NCBI GenBank assembly: GCA_015257455.1
Contig: JABZKD010000001.1
Location: 79,106-143,105, forward strand
DNA: 64,000 bases
Direction: 5' to 3'
Origin: Nanosynbacter sp.
Lineage (GTDB): Bacteria; Patescibacteriota; Saccharimonadia; Saccharimonadales; Saccharimonadaceae
The position numbers and the translations under genes are program-made. The notes below the pieces were generated by a model that saw only the letters and a list, made by a program, of their open reading frames with translations, did not search any database and was not told the origin of the DNA. Shown here one piece after another: positions 56,924-64,000 of this stretch; the first letter of the stretch is position 1, and every line of letters begins with the position of its first letter.

Positions 56924-58276
56924 ATGAATATTTTATTTGGTGCTTTTATCGGCCTTATCGCCCTCACATTACTCGTCGTCATTCACGAATTTGGCCACTT
57001 CATTATGGCAAAAAAATCTGGTGTCAAAGTTAACGAATTCGGTATCGGCCTTCCGCCACGCAAACTTGCCTGGCTTCATCTTCCAGCTAAAGAAGTCCAA
57101 AAGTTTTATGATCAATTAAAATCCGAGTCTAAGGCCAAAGTTAATCAAAAACGCCTCCAGAAATTGCTCGCTATGGGGAAGGACAAGACTAAACAAGATA
57201 AATATGTCTGGTTTTTCATTCCTAGCACCGAATACAAGAATGACCCACTTTACAAACAAGATTATCTAATTTTCAGTATCAATCTCCTCCCACTAGGTGG
57301 CTTTTGTACCATGGATGGGGAATCAGACGCCGAAACTAAACCTCACACCTTTGGTGCCACCAATTATCTCCAAAAAACCGCCATTCTTTTCGGCGGTGTT
57401 ACTATGAACTGGCTTTATGGTATTTTAATTTTTACCATTCTTGCTGTCGCTGGCATGCCACAATTCATGAATAATCAATTCAATATTAATGAAAAAGCGC
57501 ATTTTACTATGCCAAAAATCTATATCGATAAGATCATTGAAGACTCACCAGCTAGTCATAGCACCCTGAAAGCTAATACTATTATTCATGATGCCAAAGC
57601 TAAGAATGAAGATAACTGGAAAGTACTAACCTCCACCCTTGATGTTCAAGATTTTAACAAATCACATCTCGGTCAAACTGTAATTTATCGTACCTTCGAT
57701 CCAGCCACCAAGGACACTAGCGAACACGAAGTCACCTTAAATTCAGGGGACAATTCGCCAGCTCTCGGCATTTCCATGCGCATGGATGGTCAATTCCTCG
57801 CGCGTTATTCCGTAATCGATGCACCACTCATCGGTCTAGGCACCACCGCCCAAATCACTGGCGAAACTTTCCGTGGTCTCTATGACATGGTGAAAAACCT
57901 CTTCTCTGGAGTTACCAAACAAATCACCGGCAACCAAGAAGCCAAAGAGTCTGGCAAGCAAGAACTCGCCAAAGCCGGTGAATCTGTCTCTGGTCCAGTT
58001 GGCATTATCGGAGTAATCTTCCCAAGTTTTGTCAGCGCTGGTTTTACCGAATTACTCTTCCTCACCGCCATCATTTCCATCTCCCTCGCCTGTATGAATG
58101 TTCTACCAATCCCAGCCCTCGATGGTGGCCGCTGGACTATGATTACCATCTCAAAATTAATCAAGAAGAAACTCTCGACCGAAGCGGAAGGAAAAATTAT
58201 CGCTACCACCTTCCTCTTCCTCTTTGCTATGTTTATTCTCGTCACGATTTTAGATTTAATTCGTATTTTCCATTAA
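56924..58276 (+). CDS. rseP: RseP-type site-2 protease (M50 family)
   Basis: 450 residues. Intramembrane zinc protease: HEFGH is at residues 21-25 in the first span, with the third ligand region ALDGGRW near the C-terminus. A PDZ domain (about 215-290) lies between the catalytic spans. An unusually long Lys-rich cytoplasmic insertion (about residues 48-95, SESKAKVNQKRLQKLLAMGK) separates the first span from the GGFCTMDGE loop. Known members release anti-sigma factors or clear signal peptides. The next gene, a CPBP protease, starts 1 bp after its stop. Confidence 0.93.
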   Translation: MNILFGAFIGLIALTLLVVIHEFGHFIMAKKSGVKVNEFGIGLPPRKLAWLHLPAKEVQKFYDQLKSESKAKVNQKRLQKLLAMGKDKTKQDKYVWFFIPSTEYKNDPLYKQDYLIFSINLLPLGGFCTMDGESDAETKPHTFGATNYLQKTAILFGGVTMNWLYGILIFTILAVAGMPQFMNNQFNINEKAHFTMPKIYIDKIIEDSPASHSTLKANTIIHDAKAKNEDNWKVLTSTLDVQDFNKSHLGQTVIYRTFDPATKDTSEHEVTLNSGDNSPALGISMRMDGQFLARYSVIDAPLIGLGTTAQITGETFRGLYDMVKNLFSGVTKQITGNQEAKESGKQELAKAGESVSGPVGIIGVIFPSFVSAGFTELLFLTAIISISLACMNVLPIPALDGGRWTMITISKLIKKKLSTEAEGKIIATTFLFLFAMFILVTILDLIRIFH

Positions 58277-58277
58277 T

Positions 58278-59012
58278 ATGCCATCAAAAACCTCATTTTC
58301 AAGCAAAATTGTCAAATCCCTAAAATCCGGCTCAGACCTCGTTTATCTTCCGATCTTAGCCATCATCACCTTTTACGCCGCTCAGTTCATCGTCGGGGTG
58401 CCAATGCTAATTATTCTTGGTTCCGACACTCTAAAAACACCACTCGTTGCTACAATTTTTTCCATCTTGGTCTATTCCTTAAGTTTTATCTTTCTACTTT
58501 TTGCCTTAAAACATATAAAGCCCCTTAAGGATCCCGTCACCCGTAATGAGCTTGGATTTAAGGATTTAGTCACTTTCTCGGATATCGGCCTCGCCATTGC
58601 CGGCCTTTTTGGCTATCTAACTTTTTCTGCCATCCTTACCGCACTTTTCTCAGTTTTCCCATGGTTCAACCTTGCAGAGAACCAACCGCTCCTCTATTCA
58701 ACTCTAATCTCACCACTTAACAAAGTCTTTGCAGCTATTGCCCTAGTAGTAGTTGGGCCAATTCTCGAAGAGGTTATTTACCGCGGACTCATCTACGGCA
58801 AACTTCGCAAAAAACACTCTCTAGTTACTTCAATTTTGATCGTTTCCATTCTCTTCGGCTTTCTCCATGGACAATGGAACGTCGGCGTCGACGTCTTCGC
58901 ACTCAGCGTGGTCGCCTGCTTGATGCGCGAAACCACAGGTACGATTTATGCTGGAATTATACTGCATGTGTTAAAAAACACCATTGCCTTTTATTTTCTT
59001 TTTATGGCCTAA
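58278..59012 (+). CDS. CPBP (CAAX-like/Abi) intramembrane protease
   Basis: 244 residues with about seven membrane spans. The catalytic motifs are EEVIYRG (Glu164-Glu165 and Arg169), FLHGQWN (His197) and ILHVLKN (His230, Asn234). Bacterial members process or protect against peptides such as bacteriocins; the substrate is unknown. It is directly coupled to rseP, so the two membrane proteases probably work on related substrates. It converges on greA with a shared terminator. Confidence 0.9.
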   Translation: MPSKTSFSSKIVKSLKSGSDLVYLPILAIITFYAAQFIVGVPMLIILGSDTLKTPLVATIFSILVYSLSFIFLLFALKHIKPLKDPVTRNELGFKDLVTFSDIGLAIAGLFGYLTFSAILTALFSVFPWFNLAENQPLLYSTLISPLNKVFAAIALVVVGPILEEVIYRGLIYGKLRKKHSLVTSILIVSILFGFLHGQWNVGVDVFALSVVACLMRETTGTIYAGIILHVLKNTIAFYFLFMA

Positions 59013-59040
59013 TACTAGCCTTAATTAAATAAATATATTA

Positions 59041-59068
59041 AAAAAGAGACCGCTCGGCCTCATTTTTT
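59041..59068. terminator. Terminator between the CPBP gene and greA
   Basis: On the minus strand GAGGCC-GAGC-GGTCTC (one G-U pair) is followed by TTTTT; on the plus strand it is followed by CATTTTTT. It serves both convergent genes. Confidence 0.75.
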
Positions 59069-59082
59069 AAAATAACCAAAGT

Positions 59083-59529
59083 TTAAGCAACTTCGAGAAT
59101 TTCACCCTTATTGCCATTTGGTAGGGTATATTCGTCACCCTCTTTTTTACCAATTAAAGCTTTACCGATTGGTGAAATATCTGAGATACGACCATTTAGC
59201 GGGTCAGCCTCTACGGCACCGACGATAGAATAAGTATGCTCTTTACCAAGCATCTTAATTTTCACTGTCGAGCCAACGGCAATTTTGCCACCCTTAGCTG
59301 CCTTAATGATTTCCGCATTCTTCAAAATATCTTGAATTTCCAAAATTCGACTTTCTACCTGGCGTTGTTCCGCACGGGCATCAGAATATTCCTGATTTTC
59401 CTTCAAGTCACCAAAGGAACGGGCGGTAGCCAAACGATCGGCGATTGCTGGACGCATTTTAATCAGACTTTTCAACTCATTCTCAAGATTTTTCTTACCA
59501 TCTTGAGTTAAACTTACTGTTTTTTTCAT
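59083..59529 (-). CDS. greA: Transcription elongation factor GreA
   Basis: 148 residues. Rescues backtracked RNA polymerase by stimulating transcript cleavage. The N-terminal coiled coil has LATARSFGDLKENQEYSDAR with the acidic tip, and the C-terminal FKBP-like domain has SPIGKALIGKKEGDEYTLPNG. The start at 59529 shows no Shine-Dalgarno sequence in the AT-rich flank, so it may be leaderless, but the -10 (TATTTT, 8 nt away) is weak. It is a single gene. Confidence 0.96.
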   Translation of the reverse strand: MKKTVSLTQDGKKNLENELKSLIKMRPAIADRLATARSFGDLKENQEYSDARAEQRQVESRILEIQDILKNAEIIKAAKGGKIAVGSTVKIKMLGKEHTYSIVGAVEADPLNGRISDISPIGKALIGKKEGDEYTLPNGNKGEILEVA

Positions 59530-59630
59530 AGGAATAAAAAATACAATCTTTCTTTTAATATAATTACTTCATTAAAAAATACACGAAGCCCCAAAAAATG
59601 TCAACTTATCTCTGTTATTTATATTTTTTG

Positions 59631-59639
59631 TGATACAAT
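59631..59639 (+). promoter_or_regulatory. Promoter of proS
   Basis: The extended -10 TGA TACAAT lies 35 nt before ATG 59675. The leader has GGAAAGG as ribosome-binding site. Confidence 0.6.
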
Positions 59640-59674
59640 AAGAATATTATTATTTTAAACAGGAAAGGTAAAGG

Positions 59675-60904
59675 ATGAAGTTAAGTCAATCATTTATCAA
59701 GACCTTCCGTGAAGTAGGAAAAGAAGAAACCAGCCGCAACGCTGAGCTTCTCATCCGCGCTGGCTACATTTACAAGGAAATGGCTGGTGTTTATGACTTC
59801 TTACCACTCGGATTGATCACATTAAACAAAATTCAAGACATCATCCGTGACGAACTCGATGCTATCGGTTGTCAGGAGATGCAAATGACTGCGCTTCAGA
59901 ACCCCGAATCCTGGGTCAAAACTGATCGCTGGCGCGATGATGTCATCGATGTCTGGTTTAAAACCAAACTTAATGCTGGCGGCGAATTGGGTCTCGCTCC
60001 TACTCACGAAGAGCCACTCACCAATTTAATGACCAAATACATTTCTTCTTACAAGGACCTCCCAGTCTACGTCTACCAATTCCAAACCAAGTTCCGAAAC
60101 GAACTTCGTGCCAAATCTGGTATTCTACGTACTCGCGAGTTCCTTATGAAAGATCTTTACAGCTTCTCGACTGATAAAGAATCTCACGAGAAGTTCTACC
60201 ACGAAGTCGAAGAGGCCTACAAGCGCATCTATGTCCGTCTCGGCCTCGGCGATTGCACCTACGAAACTTACGCCTCTGGCGGTGCTTTCTCTAAGTATAG
60301 TCACGAATTCCAGACTATCACTCCAGTGGGTGAAGACGTTATCTATTTTAACGACGATAAATCTATTGTCTTGAATGAAGAAGTCGTAATCGATGAAGTC
60401 TTAAATGACCTCGGTGTTAAGAAGGAAGACCTTCACTCTACCGCCGCTGCCGAAGTTGGTAATATCTTCACCCTCAGCTACAAATTCTCTGACCCAATCG
60501 GTCTTAAGTACGATGATAAGGATGGCGAAAAGAAAACCGTCTTCATGGGTAGCTATGGTATCGGTGTTTCCCGCGTTATGGGTGTAATTGCTGAAAAGTT
60601 TGCTGATGAAAAAGGTCTCGTCTGGCCAGAAAACATCGCACCTTTCAAATATTACTTGATTGGTCTTGGCGATGAAGCCGCGAAGATCACTGTCGAACTT
60701 CATGATGCTCACCGCAAAGAAATCTTGCTCGATGATCGCGATATGCGCATCGGTGAAAAACTTACCGATTCTGAACTTATTGGTATCCCTTACCGCGTAG
60801 TAATTTCGGAAAAAACCTTGGAGAATAACCAAGTCGAAATCACCGACCGTAAGACTGGCGAAACCAAGCTTATCGGCCTTGAAGAATTCAAGAATTCACT
60901 CTAA
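59675..60904 (+). CDS. proS: Proline--tRNA ligase, short form without editing domain
   Basis: 409 residues. Class II synthetase: motif 1 region near GVYDFLPLGL, motif 2 FRNELRAKSGILRTREFLMKD, motif 3 SYGIGVSRVMGVI, then the anticodon-binding domain. Bacterial-type ProRS normally carries an editing insertion of about 180 residues between motifs 2 and 3 (total about 570). Here motif 2 leads directly to the TPVGEDVIYFNDD and TAAAEVGNIFTLSYKFSD segments, so editing of mis-charged alanine by this enzyme is not expected. A terminator follows. Confidence 0.96.
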   Translation: MKLSQSFIKTFREVGKEETSRNAELLIRAGYIYKEMAGVYDFLPLGLITLNKIQDIIRDELDAIGCQEMQMTALQNPESWVKTDRWRDDVIDVWFKTKLNAGGELGLAPTHEEPLTNLMTKYISSYKDLPVYVYQFQTKFRNELRAKSGILRTREFLMKDLYSFSTDKESHEKFYHEVEEAYKRIYVRLGLGDCTYETYASGGAFSKYSHEFQTITPVGEDVIYFNDDKSIVLNEEVVIDEVLNDLGVKKEDLHSTAAAEVGNIFTLSYKFSDPIGLKYDDKDGEKKTVFMGSYGIGVSRVMGVIAEKFADEKGLVWPENIAPFKYYLIGLGDEAAKITVELHDAHRKEILLDDRDMRIGEKLTDSELIGIPYRVVISEKTLENNQVEITDRKTGETKLIGLEEFKNSL

Positions 60905-60909
60905 AAGTT

Positions 60910-60935
60910 AAATACCCCGAATCAGGGGTATTTTT
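60910..60935 (+). terminator. Terminator of proS
   Basis: The stem AAATACCCC/GGGGTATTT has loop GAATCA and T-run. Confidence 0.8.
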
Positions 60936-60945
60936 CTCTCTGATG

Positions 60946-60954
60946 TGATAAAAT
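60946..60954 (+). promoter_or_regulatory. Promoter of frr-lysS
   Basis: The extended -10 TGA TAAAAT is followed by ATAAGGAAA ahead of ATG 60980. Confidence 0.55.
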
Positions 60955-60979
60955 ATAGATAAGTATATAAGGAAAAATT

Positions 60980-61525
60980 ATGTTTGATAACACCGAATAT
61001 AAAATTGCATTTCAAGCTGTCGTCGATCGCTTCCAGCAGGAGCTTAAGAAGGTTCGCACCGGTCGTGCTCATCCAGACATGCTCTCCAGCATTAAAGTCG
61101 AAGCTTATGGTCAATATATGCCACTCAACCAAGTCGCCAACGTCACCATTGCCGATGCGACCATGCTTTTGATTACCCCATTTGACCCATCCACCATTGC
61201 CGGGATCTCTAATGCTATTCGTGCCGATCAAACTCTCAACCTTAACCCAGCTGACGACGGTCGCGTAATTCGTGTCCCAGTGCCACCACTCACCGAAGAA
61301 CGTCGTAAGGAAATTGTCAAAACCACCTCACAGAAAATCGAAGAAGCTAAGGTGGCTCTCCGTAAAATCCGTGACGACGCTAGAAAAGAACTCAAATCTA
61401 TCGAAGATCTCTCCGAAGACATTAAGAAACGTAGCGAAAAAGAAATTGACGATCTCACCAAAGATTTCAGCGCTAAAATCGACGAACTCTTCAAGGCTAA
61501 AGAAGCCGAAATCATGAAAATCTAA
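60980..61525 (+). CDS. frr: Ribosome recycling factor
   Basis: 181 residues. With EF-G it splits ribosomes after termination. It shows the RRF pattern: KVRTGRAHPDMLSSIKVEAYG, then PFDPSTI and RVPVPPLTEERRKEIVK, and a C-terminal coiled coil. The length is normal. It starts behind AAGGAAA and stands 15 bp before lysS. Confidence 0.97.
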   Translation: MFDNTEYKIAFQAVVDRFQQELKKVRTGRAHPDMLSSIKVEAYGQYMPLNQVANVTIADATMLLITPFDPSTIAGISNAIRADQTLNLNPADDGRVIRVPVPPLTEERRKEIVKTTSQKIEEAKVALRKIRDDARKELKSIEDLSEDIKKRSEKEIDDLTKDFSAKIDELFKAKEAEIMKI

Positions 61526-61540
61526 TCAATAAGAAAAATT

Positions 61541-63112
61541 ATGGCTACATTAAACGACTACCGCAACGAACGACTTAAAAAACTCACTACCTTAAAGGAA
61601 ATGGGGATTAATCCTTATCCATCTCATTCCGATCGCAACACCAAGATTTCTGAAATTTTGGATAATTTTGCGGAACTTGATGGCAAACAGGTCGTTATTG
61701 CCGGTCGCATTGTCGCCATTCGCAGCTTTGGCAAGCTCGCCTTCGTTAAAATTCGTGATTATTTTGGTGAAATTCAACTTTTCATGAAACAAGACGAAAC
61801 TCCAGAAGGTTTTATTGGCACTAAACAGCTCAAACTTCTCGATACCGGTGATTTTATTGAAGCCGAAGGTCTAGTCGGCAAATCCCAAACTGGTGAAATT
61901 TCACTCTTTACTAATTACGTGAAGCTTCTCACTAAAACTCTTCGCCCGATGCCGGGTCGCGATGGTTTTACCAATAAAGAAGAACGTTACCGTCGTCGCT
62001 ATGTCGATATGAATGTTAACCCCGAGGTTCGTGAGCGCATGGTTCGTCGCAGCAAATTCTGGCAAGCCACCCGTGATTTCATGAATATGCACGGTTTTAT
62101 CGAAGTGAACACTCCAGTTCTCGAACATACCACCGGTGGCGCCGATGCTACGCCTTTCGTCACTCATATGGATGCCCTAGGTGAAGATTTTTACCTTCGT
62201 ATTTCTCAAGAATTACCGTTAAAGCGCCTGCTCGGTGCTGGCTTTGAAAAAGTCTATGACATCGGCCCGCGCTTCCGTAACGAAGGTGTCGATGATGAGC
62301 ATCTACCAGAACATATTGCTTTTGAATCCTACGCGGCTTATGAAGATTATCAAGATGGTATGGATTTTTACGAAGAAATGATTAAATATGTCGCCGAAAA
62401 AACTTGGGGCACCCTCAAGTTCCAGGTTAATGGCTTTGATATCGACCTTTCCAACAAATGGCCACGCATCAAATATGCCGACCTGATTCGCGAAGAGTTT
62501 GATATCGACGTTTTCAATCCAGATCGCGCCAAAATCACCGCGATCCTCAAGTCTCACGGCGTCGAAGTTACTGCCGCACAGGCCGATTCGCGCCTCATCG
62601 ATAACCTCTGGAAACTAATTCGTAAAAAATCTGGCGGACCATTCTGGTTAATCGAGGAGCCTCTCTCGCTCTCACCCCTCGCTAAGATTTCTCCAGAAAA
62701 TCCTCTAGTCACTGAACGTTTCCACCCTGTTATTGCTGGTACCGAAATGGGTAATGGTTATTCTGAGTTAAACGATCCACTCGATCAGCTCGCTCGTTTT
62801 GAAGAACAACAAGCTATGCGTGATGGCGGCGACAGTGAAGCTCAAATGCTGGATCAAGATTTCGTCGAAATGCTCGAGTACGGTATGCCGCCAGCCTGTG
62901 GTTGGGGTAATTCCGAACGTAATTTCTGGCTACTTGAAGGCGTCTCCGGTCGCGAGGCCGTCCCATTCCCAATCATTAAGCGCCGCGCCAATTCTGAAAA
63001 TATTTCTGAAGAATCATCCGAATCCGAAGAATCAAAGACTTCCAAAGATTCCGCTATTTCCAAAGATTCAGCCATCTCCGAAGATTCCGCCAAATCTTCC
63101 ACTCACGCATAA
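61541..63112 (+). CDS. lysS: Lysine--tRNA ligase (class II) with acidic serine-rich tail
   Basis: 523 residues. It has an N-terminal OB anticodon-binding fold (VVIAGRIVAIRSFGKLAFVKI), then class II motifs: VNTPVLEHTTGGADATPF, motif 2 FRNEGVDDEHLPEHIAFE, and GTEMGNGYSELNDP. Motif 3 is divergent: GWGNSER followed by NFWLLEGVSGRE replaces the common GxGIGIDR. After the core end (PFPIIKRR) there are about 40 extra residues of Ser/Glu/Asp/Lys with a repeated SKDSAI unit (63,040-63,095 in the DNA). Tail function unknown. Confidence 0.93.
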   Translation: MATLNDYRNERLKKLTTLKEMGINPYPSHSDRNTKISEILDNFAELDGKQVVIAGRIVAIRSFGKLAFVKIRDYFGEIQLFMKQDETPEGFIGTKQLKLLDTGDFIEAEGLVGKSQTGEISLFTNYVKLLTKTLRPMPGRDGFTNKEERYRRRYVDMNVNPEVRERMVRRSKFWQATRDFMNMHGFIEVNTPVLEHTTGGADATPFVTHMDALGEDFYLRISQELPLKRLLGAGFEKVYDIGPRFRNEGVDDEHLPEHIAFESYAAYEDYQDGMDFYEEMIKYVAEKTWGTLKFQVNGFDIDLSNKWPRIKYADLIREEFDIDVFNPDRAKITAILKSHGVEVTAAQADSRLIDNLWKLIRKKSGGPFWLIEEPLSLSPLAKISPENPLVTERFHPVIAGTEMGNGYSELNDPLDQLARFEEQQAMRDGGDSEAQMLDQDFVEMLEYGMPPACGWGNSERNFWLLEGVSGREAVPFPIIKRRANSENISEESSESEESKTSKDSAISKDSAISEDSAKSSTHA

Positions 63113-63161
63113 TTCAGAATTCAAAATCGTTAACTAAAATTATTAAAGAAAAGAGGTAAAA

Positions 63162-64000
63162 ATGTTGGACATTAATTTCATCCGCAATAACAAAGAGCTC
63201 GTCGAACATTCCATCAAAGAAAAAATGTACAAGAACGTCAATCTTGATGAAATTCTCACCTTGGATGACCAAAGAAAGACTCTCCTTCAACAAGTTGAAG
63301 CCCTTCGCAAAGAGCGCAACGATAATACCGCCAAAATGAAAAATGGCAAACCAAGCGACGAGCTAATCGCCAAGGGTAAGGAAATCAAAGAAAAACTTAG
63401 CACCCTCGAAGCCGATCTTTCTAATTTTGAAAAAGAACTAAACACTAAACTTAAAACCGTCCCTAATGTCATTTTTGACGACGTGCCACTAGGTGACGAA
63501 TCAGCCAGTGTGGAAGTCAAAAAATGGGGTGAATGCAAAGCTACTGGCGTCGATCACCTCGACTACGCCATCTCTCGTGACTGGGTGGATTTCGAACGTG
63601 GTGCCAAAGTTGCTGGCGCAAAATTCTACTACGTCAAAGGTGGTCTAGCCCTGCTCGAAAATGCCCTGATTCAATTCGGTATTAAGAAAATCGTTGAACA
63701 CGGCTTCACTCTCATGGATGTGCCTGATTTAGTTAACTCTCGCGTTCTCGAAGGTACTGGCTTCGCTCCACGTAGTTCTGAACAAAGTGACGAGTACTAC
63801 ATCGAAGGGGAAGACCTCGCTCTTATCGCTACCGCTGAAATGTCTATCACTGGCTACCATATGGACGAAATTATCGACGAAGAAAAATTACCACTCTTTT
63901 ATGCCGGCCTCTCCGCTTGTTTCCGCAAGGAAGCTGGTGCCTATGGTAAGCACACCCGTGGCCTCTTCCGTGTTCACCAATTTAACAAACTCGAAATGTA
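63162..64000 (+). CDS. serS: Serine--tRNA ligase, 3' end outside the window
   Basis: The first 279 residues are visible; no stop before the window edge. The N-terminal tRNA-binding coiled coil (residues about 1-110, LDINFIRNNKELVEHSI and EALRKERNDN) is followed by the class II core with DVPDLV, EQSDEYYIEGEDLALIATAE and motif 2 FRKEAGAYGKHTRGLFRVHQF. The start is ATG 63162 behind AGAGGTAAA, 49 bp after lysS, in the same direction and without a terminator between. Confidence 0.95.
   Translation, partial: MLDINFIRNNKELVEHSIKEKMYKNVNLDEILTLDDQRKTLLQQVEALRKERNDNTAKMKNGKPSDELIAKGKEIKEKLSTLEADLSNFEKELNTKLKTVPNVIFDDVPLGDESASVEVKKWGECKATGVDHLDYAISRDWVDFERGAKVAGAKFYYVKGGLALLENALIQFGIKKIVEHGFTLMDVPDLVNSRVLEGTGFAPRSSEQSDEYYIEGEDLALIATAEMSITGYHMDEIIDEEKLPLFYAGLSACFRKEAGAYGKHTRGLFRVHQFNKLEM

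Noticed and set aside
1..64000. UGA recoded as glycine, as in Gracilibacteria/Absconditabacteria
   Set aside because: All conserved proteins run full length without any in-frame TGA, so there is no sign of UGA read as sense.
1..64000. Insertion sequences, prophage or integrase genes
   Set aside because: No transposase, integrase or phage structural protein and no long terminal inverted repeats were seen; the BspA and arc blocks have no flanking mobile genes.

Overview
The window looks like a chromosomal segment of a host-dependent Candidatus Saccharibacteria (TM7, Candidate Phyla Radiation) genome. This is inferred from several things together: an AT-rich, densely packed gene set dominated by replication, translation and secretion genes; a complete arginine deiminase operon of the kind known from host-associated Saccharibacteria; large BspA-type (DUF285) leucine-rich-repeat surface proteins; a DNA-uptake gene (comEC); salvage rather than synthesis (queuosine precursor transporter plus Tgt, SemiSWEET); and no biosynthetic operon. 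The standard code fits, because no gene carries an in-frame TGA. None of the 60 visible gene ends uses TGA as the stop either (53 TAA, 7 TAG).

Layout. 0-5.6 kb: tail of an unknown gene, ppa (minus), rarA, a first BspA-like surface protein and a small orphan gene. 5.7-6.8 kb: secE-nusG. 6.9-11.9 kb: arginine deiminase operon arcA-arcB-antiporter-arcC. 11.9-21.5 kb: an HD-domain protein, rplK-rplA with an L1 autoregulatory hairpin, two tandem BspA paralogues, then rplJ-rplL on the opposite strand with an L10 leader. 21.6-30.8 kb: rlmH, then a replication and repair run (small unknown, dnaX, dnaB, a GT-C membrane protein, ybaB, recR, rmuC), then ackA (minus). 30.9-36.1 kb: dnaJ under a CIRCE operator, two envelope proteins, a retropepsin-like plus RimK-like pair, and a small membrane protein overlapping comEC. 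36.3-51.8 kb: rRNA uracil methyltransferase, small transporters and membrane proteins, a UvrD helicase-nuclease, DHH phosphoesterase, cysS, AI-2E family protein, flavin-binding protein, yhhQ-tgt, lepB and htrA. 51.9-64 kb: prmC and prfA (minus), an orphan gene with a long structured leader, tRNA-Val and rpmE (minus), rpsB-tsf, rseP and a CPBP protease, greA (minus), proS, frr, lysS and the 5' part of serS.

The genes fit a small episymbiotic cell. ATP can come from arginine (ArcA/B/C with a YfcC-type antiporter), with AckA as a second substrate-level phosphorylation enzyme. The cell attaches to a partner with repeat-rich surface proteins, takes up DNA and nutrients, and keeps translation, secretion and membrane-protease quality control (SecE, LepB, RseP, CPBP, HtrA). 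Most transcription units start from a TGnTAnnaT extended -10 element with little visible -35. A substantial subset places the -10 hexamer 6-9 nt before the start codon, which predicts leaderless mRNAs. Intrinsic terminators are common and easy to read.

The most unusual signals are the complete absence of UGA stops, the run of predicted leaderless genes, the repeated loss of structural zinc fingers (DnaX, RecR, DnaJ, L31), a 168-nt multi-hairpin leader in front of an orphan gene at 54 kb, and the BspA pair sitting between the two halves of the usual rplKAJL cluster. No intergenic stretch exceeds 300 bases; the longest (53,891-54,165) is filled by the promoter and structured leader described below.
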